NCBI GenBank assembly: GCA_948823415.1
Contig: CAQKRU010000003.1
Location: forward strand, 16,682 to 80,681
Reading direction: 5' to 3'
Length of the DNA: 64,000 bases
Source of the DNA: an uncultured Eubacteriales bacterium
Lineage (GTDB): Bacteria; Bacillota; Clostridia; Oscillospirales; Acutalibacteraceae
The notes under the pieces are model-generated. The model did not search any database. It had not been told where the DNA came from and saw only the letters and a program-made list of their open reading frames with translations. The position numbers and the translations under genes are program-made. Shown one piece after another: positions 16,811-24,969 of this stretch; position 1 is the first letter of the stretch, and each line of letters starts with the position of its first letter.

Positions 16811-19801
16811 TTAGTCGTCGATAACGTCTACGTTTACCTCATTATTATCGTCGTCGTCATTGTCGGTATTGGTTTCATTCAGACTTTTCTTTAGCCTCCT
16901 AGTAGGATTAACTTTTTTTGCTCTTTTCTTTATTGTTTTCGTTGTTTTCGTAGGACGGTTAACAAGCCGTTTTTTCTTACTTGTCGTTTTTTTCGGTTTG
17001 CTCTCTTCTTCATTATTGGCATTGTTATTCTGATCTACATCGTCATCGTCGTTACCATTTATAACGTCGCTTTTTATCTCTTGAGTATCTTTACTATCGT
17101 CAATATCATCTTTTTCGTCATTGTTATTCAAGTCATCACTTTTACTTTCACTGCTTGCAACTTCTTTGTTACTCTTGTTGTCGTTATCTTTAGTATCAAT
17201 TGAATGGAGTTTTCCCTTATAAATATATGACACGCCAGTATTTTCATCTATAATTAATTCGTCTGCATTAAGCTCCACTTTATTGAGATCACTCATATAA
17301 TACCGCCATTCATCTCTTAGATCCTTAAAAGCAAAATGTCCAATCGTAGCCTTTTTACAAATTAGAGGTGCATTAAATTTTTCAAGGTTTTTGGTCAACG
17401 CAAACGCTTGTTCACCCACATAAAATGTTTCACAATTTTCCGGGCAAGTAACACTTTTCATATTAGAACACTCAAAAAATGCTTCTTTTTCCAAAATTAA
17501 TTCATCTACGTTTTCTGGAAACTCTAACGATCCTAAATTTATGCAACTAGCAAAAGCACCTTCTCCGATATTTATTTTATTATACTTGCTTTTCGTATTA
17601 AAAATTATATCCTCAAGTGTATTCATATATCTAAAAGTGTTAGACTCTATAGTTATATTCTCTTGCCCACCCTCAAAAATTATTTTCTTAAGTTTTCTCA
17701 TATGTCGAGCGTAATTATCCCGATTACCGTAGAAGTCTTCAGGTAACGAACATATAGTAATATTTTTTGCATCTTCTGCTATTGTTACTTTTTCTAAATC
17801 CTTATTAAAACCAAATCGATTTGCTAGACAAATTTTCTCAACTGAAAACTTGTTTCCGTTTTCATCAAATACTTCTCCATGTATCGTGATATCTTTTACA
17901 TTTCTTTTATACAAAAATGGATAAAAAACACCATTATCATCAGAATAATATGCGTTTTCATCATTATCAAATAGAATACTTTGGGGTAAATTCGCATACT
18001 TTTTCTTATGCCGAATATCATCAGTGGCTTTTCTTATTAAAAAGGTGTTTAGTTTGCTTTTTGATTTAGGTTGTAATTTATCCCAATCTCTATTATTGTG
18101 TTTTAGATCACTTACAAGTTCAAAGCACTTGTCAATACCAAAATATGTCTTGCCTTTAAAATCTTCTACTATGTTCTCGTTGATAAGTATAAACTTTAAT
18201 GCTTGTTCAAGTTCAAACCTTTTGTTACATCCAGAATTGTAGACATTGTTTCGTTGGTAAATTTTTGAAAATGTAAAAAATTCAGATTTAGGCATAGGCT
18301 CGCCATCATATTTAAATAATAAACCATTGTCACTAATAGCAATATCAATCTTATTTGGGTCCATATTATCATATTTTTCATACTCTTTTAAAAATTTGTC
18401 TACTTTATCTTTTTCCGCCTTAGGAAGGTTTTCCAAAGCATCTTGGTTTTCCTCAAGCGTATCATTAATTTCTTCAAGAAGTTTTGCGGAAAGTTGTTCC
18501 ATTGGGTTTTCGTTCAAAACTAGACACTTTAGAGCTTTGCTTAAATACCTAGCGTTTTTAGGAAAATAGCCAAGGCCACTTTCTTGGAATTTATTCACAA
18601 ATGCAAAAAAATTAGATTCAGTCATAGGTTCATAATTCTTATCATGATTCTTACTATATTCATATACTGTCTCATTGTCGTCAATCTTAATACGAATCCA
18701 TACCGGATCTATATTGTTCAAGTCTATTCTGTCATTTTTTTCTCCATCATCATAATTATCGTTATTATTACTGTTGGCTGTTTCCATAGCTTTTTTCGTA
18801 GCCATTGAGGTTTGATTTTCATCGCTACTGCTATTGTCGCTGCCTGCTGTGTTTTTGTCGTCGGTAACGCTGACGGTTGTCTCATTATTATCGTTGTCAT
18901 CATCGTCGACATTGGTTTCATTTAGATGTTCCTCTGTCTCAGTAGAAGTAGAATTAACCTTTTTTGCTTTATTACGACGTTTAAAACGCCTTTTTTTCTT
19001 ACGTGTCGTTTTTTCCGTTGTCGGTTTGCTATCTTCTTCATTATTACCATCACTATTCTGGTTTATATTGTCCTCATCTATGTTATTATTTTCTGCTCCA
19101 TCATCATAATCATTGTCATTACTATTCGTAGCCATTGAGATTTGATTTTCATCGCCACTGCTATTATCTGTGCTTGATGTGTTTTTGTCGTCGGTAACGC
19201 TGATGGTTGTCTCATTATTATCGTTGTCATCATCGTCGATATTGGTTTCATTTAGATTTTCCTCTGCCTCAGTAGAAGTAGAATTAACCTTTTTTGCTTT
19301 ATTACGACGTTTAAAACGCCTTTTTTTCTTACTTGTCGTTTTTTTCGTTGTCGGTTTGCTCTCTTCTTCATTATTAGCATCGTTATCGTCATTTTCTGAT
19401 GATGACCCTTTGCCTGTTTGTGATGTACCGGGTTTTCCGCCCGTTCCTTTCCTACCATTTCTAGCTGCAAAGGATTCTAGGCCCATTCCAGCAAACATGG
19501 AAAAAGCCATAATTCCAAGACCGAGCAGTGGTTTAATTGCAATTCCCCGGCCACCGCTGACATTTGCCAAATCTTCGTCAGATAATTCTTTTAGCATTTC
19601 TTTCTCATACTCGAGCAGCTCTTGTGCCGAAAAGTCCACATTAAACTTCTTCATAAGCGGCATTATTTCTTCGCAAATTAACTGTCTTAAATCTTCCTCA
19701 TTTGCGATTTCCTTCGCCTTATCTTCGATTCTTTCTTTCGATTTAGGATCCGAAAGTATTTGCCGATAAAATTCCTCGATTTCTTTTTTTCTATCTTCCA
19801 T
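16811..19801 (-). CDS. Giant double-glycine-leader protein with acidic/basic repeats and BspA-like LRRs
   Basis: 996 residues. Residues 1-84 look like a Nif11/nitrile-hydratase-type RiPP leader: a charged helix, then ELSDEDLANVSGG with GG at 83-84, the cut site used by C39 peptidase-containing ABC transporters. A hydrophobic stretch follows (about 88-108). Two long repeats (about 130-350) alternate poly-basic KKKRRFKRRNKAKK with Asp/Asn-rich DDDDNDNNE; a third degenerate copy forms the C-terminus. Two copies of an unrecognised domain of roughly 115 residues (about 365-600) share the pattern DPxxIxIxI...PMxxSxFFxF...ALKxxxxNEN. Residues about 620-830 carry LRR_5 turns (AFASCINLGSLEFP, AFFECSNMKSVTCP). 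AAAAGGAGGAGG precedes the ATG. No maturation enzyme or transporter is in the window. Export by a PCAT system is inference. Confidence 0.8.
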   Translation of the reverse strand: MEDRKKEIEEFYRQILSDPKSKERIEDKAKEIANEEDLRQLICEEIMPLMKKFNVDFSAQELLEYEKEMLKELSDEDLANVSGGRGIAIKPLLGLGIMAFSMFAGMGLESFAARNGRKGTGGKPGTSQTGKGSSSENDDNDANNEEESKPTTKKTTSKKKRRFKRRNKAKKVNSTSTEAEENLNETNIDDDDNDNNETTISVTDDKNTSSTDNSSGDENQISMATNSNDNDYDDGAENNNIDEDNINQNSDGNNEEDSKPTTEKTTRKKKRRFKRRNKAKKVNSTSTETEEHLNETNVDDDDNDNNETTVSVTDDKNTAGSDNSSSDENQTSMATKKAMETANSNNNDNYDDGEKNDRIDLNNIDPVWIRIKIDDNETVYEYSKNHDKNYEPMTESNFFAFVNKFQESGLGYFPKNARYLSKALKCLVLNENPMEQLSAKLLEEINDTLEENQDALENLPKAEKDKVDKFLKEYEKYDNMDPNKIDIAISDNGLLFKYDGEPMPKSEFFTFSKIYQRNNVYNSGCNKRFELEQALKFILINENIVEDFKGKTYFGIDKCFELVSDLKHNNRDWDKLQPKSKSKLNTFLIRKATDDIRHKKKYANLPQSILFDNDENAYYSDDNGVFYPFLYKRNVKDITIHGEVFDENGNKFSVEKICLANRFGFNKDLEKVTIAEDAKNITICSLPEDFYGNRDNYARHMRKLKKIIFEGGQENITIESNTFRYMNTLEDIIFNTKSKYNKINIGEGAFASCINLGSLEFPENVDELILEKEAFFECSNMKSVTCPENCETFYVGEQAFALTKNLEKFNAPLICKKATIGHFAFKDLRDEWRYYMSDLNKVELNADELIIDENTGVSYIYKGKLHSIDTKDNDNKSNKEVASSESKSDDLNNNDEKDDIDDSKDTQEIKSDVINGNDDDDVDQNNNANNEEESKPKKTTSKKKRLVNRPTKTTKTIKKRAKKVNPTRRLKKSLNETNTDNDDDDNNEVNVDVIDD
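18801..19378 (-). repeat. Two long direct repeats inside the double-glycine-leader gene
   Basis: Copies at 18801-19048 and 19131-19378, period 330 bases, about 90 percent identical by eye. A third, diverged copy of part of the unit lies at 16811-17025, at the 3' end of the gene. Each encodes an acidic block plus the KKKRRFKRRNKAKK block. Confidence 0.85.
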
Positions 19802-19831
19802 AAAAATCCTCCTCCTTTTTAATTTGCATAT

Positions 19832-19860
19832 ATTATACTATAAACAAAATGAAAAGTCAA
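19832..19860 (-). promoter_or_regulatory. Promoter of the double-glycine-leader gene
   Basis: Minus strand TTGACT (19855-19860), 17-base spacer, TATAAT (19832-19837), about 30 bases before the start codon. Confidence 0.8.
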
Positions 19861-19862
19861 AT

Positions 19863-20242
19863 ATTTTTCCTAAAATATAAGAATAAGTATCTGTGTTTTT
19901 GTCTTAATTCACTAATTTTTCGTGTTTGCTAAGATGTAGATCGTTTTCCAAATTTAATGCCCCTCCTAAAATGTTTGTACAAAATGCGCCGATTCTTGGT
20001 TGCCATGTGGCCAACTTTTCGCTCTGTAAAACTGAACAATCTGGTACTAATAAAACGTTTTATGTTCATTTTTGTGTAACGACAAAAAACAAACCAATAA
20101 AACTTGGCATCGATTTAAATTCGGTACCAGGAGGTGTGGTTCTGCTCCATTAGGATATGAAGTTTTATAATTAAGGTAACTATTATAGGCAATTCACAGG
20201 TTTAGCTGAGTAACAAAATTTTAGCAAGATTATGGGAAAGAA
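19863..20242. other. Intergenic stretch with one doubtful 75-codon frame
   Basis: AT-rich. A plus-strand frame at 19926-20153 encodes a hydrophobic-polar sequence ending in LGIDLNSVPGGVVLLH with plausible codon use. It has no ribosome site, promoter or signal peptide and matches nothing I know. It could be the 3' remnant of a decayed gene. Nothing else is seen. Confidence 0.25.
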
Positions 20243-20271
20243 TTGATTTTTAAATAGCTTTGTGCTATAAT
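20243..20271 (+). promoter_or_regulatory. Promoter of the ubiquitin-like pair
   Basis: TTGATT (20243-20248), 17-base spacer, TATAAT (20266-20271). The transcript has a leader of about 150 bases, AT-rich, before the first start codon. Confidence 0.75.
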
Positions 20272-20427
20272 TCACCCAAATATTAGGGGGAGTTGATTGA
20301 GAAAAAGAAAAACAGAAATTTAAATGAGGGAGTGTCTGAAAAAGCTAATTAAAATACGGAAAAACAAATTAATTTAGGTTTAAGCAATGGATTATTCAAA
20401 ATTTGTATCAAAAAAGGAGAAATAAAA

Positions 20428-21099
20428 ATGAAAAATATCTTAAAAATCAAGAAACTTTCTTCAGCATTGTTAGTTGGAACTATTGTGATAGGAAGCAGCT
20501 CTATGACTGTAAAGGCTGCGTATAAAGGAAGCCCTAGTATGACAATCTATAATTTAGCCTCTGGAGCAAACCCTGAAGGCCATAATTACAAAGATATTCC
20601 TATTTTAGAGTTTAGTGAGGAAACCGGGGAAAGTAGAATAACAATTGAGAGCTATGAAAATTCTGATGATAGCGTTGAACGTTTTGCCGAAGGAAACGGG
20701 GAATGGTTTATTTTTAATGGGAAAAAGATACCGAAATCCACTCGTATTGGGGATGTACACCCAAATGGAAGTAATATGCTTATTGTTGTTAACGGAAACC
20801 CCGATAAGCCTGCTGATGAAGTTTGGGAAGAGACCGAGTACGACAGAGGTCAAATACTAGTAAATAAAAAACGTGTTGATCTTGACAGTAAAGAGGAAGA
20901 AAAACTGGGAGAGGATAACGTATATCGGAAGGAACCAATATATGAATATCCTTATCTAAAAACAGGTAAACATCAAGTTAGGTTTATTAATGGCCAGAGA
21001 GTGGACGAAGACAAAAATTTTGGAGATTATGAAAACGTAAATGGAGATAATAGCGTTATTGTTTATACTAGTAATGATCCAAACGCTCTTCCACAATAA
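20428..21099 (+). CDS. Secreted protein with two ubiquitin-like (beta-grasp) segments, paralogue 1
   Basis: 223 residues, AAAGGAG site. Signal peptide of about 30 residues ending TVKAA. About residues 55-115 follow the ubiquitin strand order: strand, SRITIES strand, short helix, then FIFNGKKIPKSTRIGDV and NMLIVVN. This lines up with ubiquitin's LIFAGKQLEDGRTLSDY and STLHLVLR. A second segment near the end has VRFINGQRVDEDKNFGDY and SVIVYTS in the same arrangement. The linker contains PADEVWEET, matched by PKDKVYEET in the neighbour. There is no C-terminal Gly-Gly. The fold assignment is my pattern reading, not a search result. Function unknown. Confidence 0.7.
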   Translation: MKNILKIKKLSSALLVGTIVIGSSSMTVKAAYKGSPSMTIYNLASGANPEGHNYKDIPILEFSEETGESRITIESYENSDDSVERFAEGNGEWFIFNGKKIPKSTRIGDVHPNGSNMLIVVNGNPDKPADEVWEETEYDRGQILVNKKRVDLDSKEEEKLGEDNVYRKEPIYEYPYLKTGKHQVRFINGQRVDEDKNFGDYENVNGDNSVIVYTSNDPNALPQ

Positions 21100-21195
21100 A
21101 AAATTTAAAAAAGTATTTATGGTTAATACCCCATTTGCAAAGCGTTTTGCTTAGCAGAACGGGAGCCGACATCAATTTATAAAGGAGAAATAAAA

Positions 21196-21897
21196 ATGAA
21201 AAATATGTTAGGAATAAAGAAGATTTCATCGATACTGTTAGTTGGAACTATGGCGGTAGGAAGCAGTGCTATGGGTGCAAAAGCTTCAAACAATAATTAT
21301 TGGCGTTCTAAAAATAATTACATGTTTTATGACCCTAATGACCCAAATGAGCCCTTTCAAGTCCATGGCTTTGGCAGAATTGATAAGAATGAACTTATAA
21401 AAAACTCAGTACTTCAGGGGGAAGAAGAGGAGCTGAAATATTATCAAAACGGAAAAGAGATAAGCCCATATACTTATACTGAGAAAGTAACAGGATCTGA
21501 CGATATGCTTATTGTTACCAATGACACAGACAGACCTAAAGATAAAGTTTATGAGGAAACAAAAAAAGCAATAACGGAAAGAAAAGAAGTAGATCTTACT
21601 GTACTTAATAAAGATACGAAAGAGACAAAAAGCTACACTCTAGATGTTTCGCCATACGAAAGTATGGATGATGTCTCGGACAGTTTTTTAACCGACAAAT
21701 ATGGTAAAAAATATCCATCGTATTACTTTTCTTATAACGGTTTATATACTGATACAGGTCTTAAAGCAAGCGATGTGGATACTAATAAATATGGGAATAT
21801 AAATATAGGCATAGGCTCTCATGATTCTGAGGAAGAGGAAGATAATTCCAATATTGTTGATTATTATTGTAACTGTTTAACACAGAAGAAGGGGTAA
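21196..21897 (+). CDS. Secreted protein with ubiquitin-like (beta-grasp) segments, paralogue 2
   Basis: 233 residues. The signal peptide MKNMLGIKKISSILLVGT is clearly paralogous to the preceding gene's. The first segment ends YYQNGKEISPYTY...DMLIVTND. The second is the clearest: VDLTVLN strand, SYTLDVSP strand, a helix SMDDVSDSFLTDKYG, YYFSYNG strand, LKASDV turn and NINIGI strand, in the order of a full ubiquitin fold. An acidic tail and DYYCNCLTQKKG end the protein. Same AAAGGAGAAATAAAA ribosome site as paralogue 1, 96 bases downstream of it, and followed by a strong terminator. No Gly-Gly conjugation end. Function unknown. Confidence 0.7.
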   Translation: MKNMLGIKKISSILLVGTMAVGSSAMGAKASNNNYWRSKNNYMFYDPNDPNEPFQVHGFGRIDKNELIKNSVLQGEEEELKYYQNGKEISPYTYTEKVTGSDDMLIVTNDTDRPKDKVYEETKKAITERKEVDLTVLNKDTKETKSYTLDVSPYESMDDVSDSFLTDKYGKKYPSYYFSYNGLYTDTGLKASDVDTNKYGNINIGIGSHDSEEEEDNSNIVDYYCNCLTQKKG

Positions 21898-21921
21898 GGG
21901 TTTACATCAGGAAATATTAAA

Positions 21922-21951
21922 GGCGGTAGCATAAAAACTACCGCCCTTTTT
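21922..21951 (+). terminator. Intrinsic terminator
   Basis: GGCGGTAG (21922-21929) pairs with CTACCGCC (21938-21945), then a T-rich run. It ends the ubiquitin-like pair's transcript. Confidence 0.9.
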
Positions 21952-22029
21952 ATTATCGTAATAATTTTTAAAAATACTAACAATTACATCCAAAAGTATT
22001 GGTACGAAGTATAACTACCAGCTTCAGAT

Positions 22030-22506
22030 CTATTTTTCTGGGAATTCAACTTCTATGTTGTTAAGATTATTTTCTTTATCGCAGTCATCATCATAATACT
22101 TTTCCATAGCTCGTGCTTGCGAACGTTTAATTTCGGATTCAAGTTCTTTGATTAATTTATTAGAGTCACTGAGAACTTTTGTTCTTATTAGATCTTTTTC
22201 ATTTTCGGAGGCGGAGTTCCACCTGTTACCGGATGCAAATTTTTCGCTTAAAAATTCAGCATTTAATTTTATACAGGACTCCTTGTAAGTAGGATCGAGT
22301 TTTTCAAATTTTTCATTTTGCTTTTGATTTAAAGGTGACAAATACAAATTTTTTGCAATAGATCTTATTTTATCTGGATCTTCTGGCAAACTAGCACTTA
22401 CGGTATGGCCGATTAATGGACACAAAAATGAAAGAACACACCCAAACAAGATGGCCTTAACCGAAATTTTCTTTTTCACATTTAAACTTGACATACTTTT
22501 TTTCAT
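22030..22506 (-). CDS. Secreted protein of array 2 with C-terminal DDCD motif
   Basis: 158 residues, TTAGGAGAT site. The signal peptide MKKSMSSLNVKKKISVKA matches the two genes upstream. The mature part is helical and charged, about 120 residues. The end is DDDCDKENNLNNIEVEFPEK, a motif shared with the products at 23445 and 24083. Single Cys in the motif plus one in the mid-region. No known family. Three genes with this leader are arranged head to tail, probably one transcript from about 24041. Confidence 0.7.
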   Translation of the reverse strand: MKKSMSSLNVKKKISVKAILFGCVLSFLCPLIGHTVSASLPEDPDKIRSIAKNLYLSPLNQKQNEKFEKLDPTYKESCIKLNAEFLSEKFASGNRWNSASENEKDLIRTKVLSDSNKLIKELESEIKRSQARAMEKYYDDDCDKENNLNNIEVEFPEK

Positions 22507-22531
22507 AACATTATCTCCTAATAGGTTTTAT

Positions 22532-23374
22532 TTAATCCAAAAATGTATCCCAATACGGGTCTTTTGCGATACCTTCACAGTCCCAATCAACATATTTAGA
22601 AGCCTGCTCATTTAATTCATTAATATTTTCTTTAAAATATTGATTTTCTTTAGCAATTTTTAAATCATATTCATTTTGTGCTTTGGTGTTATCTTCTTCA
22701 AGCTTTTTACGCGCGTTTTCTAAGCGTTCTTCTTTTTTCTTTGGAGAAAGCTTTTTACCATTATTTATTGCTTCTACGGACTGATTATATTCCTCGTTGT
22801 TATTGTATAACCCCAACTGTAAATCTCGGTCTAGCTGGGATTTATTTTCCAAATTCTCATAAAGCATAGCTGCATAATCTTCATCGTATGATGGGTAATC
22901 CCCGCCATGCATCCTTGTTTGCAGCCTTACTTCTTTATTGAACTCATTAACCTTATCGTTAAAGCTATTAATTTCGTCAATATACCTCTGTTTTTCTTTG
23001 AGCAAACCATTGCCAAAATTTTTGAAAACAGTTTCTGCCTCATCTCTTTTAGATGGAGGAATATAGTTTCCTAAATTCTTGTGTGTTTCATCGTATATAT
23101 TATAAACATTTTGGTAATGCTTCGAAAATGATTGTTGAACCTCATCTTTAGCGTTTGGGTAACATCCGAAGCCTGCAATATCTGGGAGGTCCTCATTGGC
23201 GATTATAGCTAATGTAGCGAAATGAAGTGAGTTATCTTTGCTATTACGATTAAAAGACGCGAAAACGCGATTATCACAACAAGTTGTAGTTGAGGCTAAG
23301 ATTGAAAGCCCAAACAAAATGGCTTTAACCAAAATTTTCTTTTTTGCATTTAAACTTGGTGTACTTTTTTTCAT
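22532..23374 (-). CDS. Secreted coiled-coil protein of array 2
   Basis: 280 residues from ATG 23374; the in-frame TTG 18 bases upstream lies in the ribosome site. The signal peptide MKKSTPSLNAKKKILVKA is nearly identical, in DNA as well, to that of the 23445-23984 gene. The mature part is mainly long charged helices with heptad-like spacing (about residues 85-260) and a Cys-containing end WDCEGIAKDPYWD. It lacks the full DDCDKE motif of its neighbours. Likely an elongated surface or secreted coiled coil. Function unknown. Confidence 0.7.
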   Translation of the reverse strand: MKKSTPSLNAKKKILVKAILFGLSILASTTTCCDNRVFASFNRNSKDNSLHFATLAIIANEDLPDIAGFGCYPNAKDEVQQSFSKHYQNVYNIYDETHKNLGNYIPPSKRDEAETVFKNFGNGLLKEKQRYIDEINSFNDKVNEFNKEVRLQTRMHGGDYPSYDEDYAAMLYENLENKSQLDRDLQLGLYNNNEEYNQSVEAINNGKKLSPKKKEERLENARKKLEEDNTKAQNEYDLKIAKENQYFKENINELNEQASKYVDWDCEGIAKDPYWDTFLD

Positions 23375-23443
23375 AAAATTATCTCCTAACAAAATTTAAA
23401 AATTTCAACTCACTAAAAAATAATAATTATATTAACCGGTAGG
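23309..23443 (-). repeat. Leader/signal-peptide module, copy A
   Basis: 135 bases covering the 5' leader, ribosome site and the first 20 or so codons of the 22532-23374 gene. It differs from copy B (23919-24053, offset exactly 610) at about 7 positions without indels, whereas the mature coding regions that follow are unrelated. Confidence 0.85.
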
Positions 23444-23444
23444 T

Positions 23445-23984
23445 CTATTTCTTTACTGGATATTCAACCTGTACACGGTTCAAATTGAGTTCTTTATCGC
23501 AATCGTCATCACGATATTCTTTATGATTCCTAGCTCTCTCTTGTAATTTTTTAAGTTCATCGTTGTATTTTTGCTGTGCAGCCTTCCAATCAGAATTTAC
23601 ACTGTGCCCATATTTTTTAAAGTAGTCTAACTTCCAATCAGAATTTGCACTGCGCCCATATTCTTTAGGGGAGGCTAAATATTGATACTCCATATTCAAT
23701 ATCTCAAAATGTTTTTTTGCACATTCAATCTTTGCGGATATCTCGTCATTTTTGTAGTCAGGATCCAAAGTCTCAAAGAATTCATGCTGCGCTGAGTTTT
23801 TAGAATATTCATATTCTGCAAATCCCTTCATTTGCTCGTCGTCTTTTGGAAACGGTGCATCATACATTGCCGGGCTGGCGACGTTATTAAACATTAACGC
23901 AGGGCACAAAATTGCACACCCAAACAAAATGGCCTTAGCCAAAATTTTCTTTTTTGCATTTAAACTTGACGTACTTTTTTTCAT
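23445..23984 (-). CDS. Secreted protein of array 2 with C-terminal DDCD motif and internal repeat
   Basis: 179 residues from ATG 23984. Same signal peptide module as the neighbour. The helical mature part contains a short internal duplication (KEYGRSANSDWKLDYFKKYG then HSVNSDWKAAQQKY, about residues 115-145). It ends DDDCDKELNLNRVQVEYPVKK. A TATAAT at 24036-24041 on the minus strand is the only promoter-like element ahead of the array; its -35 is poor. Function unknown. Confidence 0.7.
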   Translation of the reverse strand: MKKSTSSLNAKKKILAKAILFGCAILCPALMFNNVASPAMYDAPFPKDDEQMKGFAEYEYSKNSAQHEFFETLDPDYKNDEISAKIECAKKHFEILNMEYQYLASPKEYGRSANSDWKLDYFKKYGHSVNSDWKAAQQKYNDELKKLQERARNHKEYRDDDCDKELNLNRVQVEYPVKK

Positions 23985-24053
23985 AAAATTATCTCCTAAC
24001 AAAATTTAAAAATTTCAACTCACTAAAAAATAATAATTATATCAAACGGCAGG
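23919..24053 (-). repeat. Leader/signal-peptide module, copy B
   Basis: See copy A at 23309-23443. A third, more diverged copy begins the 22030-22506 gene (about 22437-22520). Confidence 0.85.
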
Positions 24054-24082
24054 TTGATTTTTAACAATACTGTTATCACTAC

Positions 24083-24805
24083 TTACGAGTAGTCAAAGTC
24101 TATGAGCCCAAAATTGAGTTCCCGATCACAGTCATCATAATAGTAAGTTCTATCACTATCAACTTCAGAGTTATTGCTATTGGTTACTGGATATTCAACA
24201 TTTAGGCTCCTCTGAGCAGGTTTATCGCAGTCATCACATTTAATACCATTGAACTCAGTAAATAAACCTTCTCCTGGCTTGTAACGAAGAATGGAAATTT
24301 CAGGATACTTGTTTATAATATTATCTTTATCGTAGTCAACATTATTATGAATAATCACAGTGTTAGTTCCAGGAGGAAAGTCCACGTCAGAATTAACCCT
24401 TGTAATTTTAATAGAATAACCATCACCAGATGTATAAGACAAACCTACCTGTTCTGGGACAACCACAACTCCATTATCATTTTCCTTAATTGCTTTGAGG
24501 GAAACCGGGTTATTCAAGGTATCGGCATCAAACTGTTCGTTTGAGTTAACAGTATTAACAGGTTCAAACTCCGCGGTATTAATCACTATTTTTTGGTAAT
24601 TAGACACAGGATCAACAGGTTCAGCGGAGGTGTCGCTATAAACAGGCGAATTAAAAAGAAAAGTATATCCGCACTCAAAATCTCCGTTTTCCAAGCGTTC
24701 TACTTCACCTAAACAAGCATAGCTTGGAAGAGCTAATGCAGATGAAAGGCTACATATAGCCAGTGCCGTGGTCGACAAATTGCGCAAAAAGTTTTTCTTT
24801 TTCAA
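24083..24805 (-). CDS. Secreted protein with two DDCD motifs and a shared beta domain
   Basis: 240 residues from a TTG start (24805) with AAGGAGAG site. The signal peptide NFLRNLSTTALAICSLSSAL is of a different family from array 2 and pairs with the 24970-25440 product. A middle domain (about 110-185) with VVVVPEQVG, SIKITRVNSDVDFP and a PEISIL end matches that product and recalls a single BspA-like LRR cap. The end carries two copies of the array 2 motif: CDDCDKPAQRSLNVEYPV and DDCDRELNFGLIDFDYS. It is therefore a chimera of two secreted families. Own promoter at 24838-24866. Confidence 0.7.
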   Translation of the reverse strand: MKKKNFLRNLSTTALAICSLSSALALPSYACLGEVERLENGDFECGYTFLFNSPVYSDTSAEPVDPVSNYQKIVINTAEFEPVNTVNSNEQFDADTLNNPVSLKAIKENDNGVVVVPEQVGLSYTSGDGYSIKITRVNSDVDFPPGTNTVIIHNNVDYDKDNIINKYPEISILRYKPGEGLFTEFNGIKCDDCDKPAQRSLNVEYPVTNSNNSEVDSDRTYYYDDCDRELNFGLIDFDYS

Positions 24806-24837
24806 AAAAATCTCTCCTTAAAAATGATATTAAAGAA

Positions 24838-24866
24838 ATTGTAGTACAAACTGTAGAAAAAAGCAA
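24838..24866 (-). promoter_or_regulatory. Promoter of the 24083-24805 gene
   Basis: Minus strand TTGCTT (24861-24866), 17-base spacer, TACAAT (24838-24843). The region is a close copy of the promoter at 25472-25500. Confidence 0.7.
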
Positions 24867-24906
24867 GAATTTTTTATGGATTTTACAGAGTCTAAACTTA
24901 TTGGTG

Positions 24907-24941
24907 AAAAAAAGCCCCGATGAAAACTTTCTCATCGGAGC
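24907..24941 (-). terminator. Intrinsic terminator of the 24970-25440 gene
   Basis: On the minus strand AAGCTCCGATGA pairs with TCATCGGGGCTT, followed by a run of T (24907-24912). It insulates the two paralogous genes from each other. Confidence 0.85.
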
Positions 24942-24969
24942 TTAACCGTTGTTAACTTAATACAATATT

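Noticed and set aside
18801..19378. CRISPR-like repeat array
   Set aside because: Two long imperfect repeats within a coding frame, no regular spacers and no cas genes.
19926..20153. 75-codon plus-strand frame as a gene
   Set aside because: No ribosome site or promoter and no recognisable sequence; kept only as a doubtful remnant in the intergenic entry.
20292..20351. 19-codon leader peptide (TTG start) before the ubiquitin-like pair
   Set aside because: The purine-rich site is only about 2 bases from the TTG, too close for initiation.
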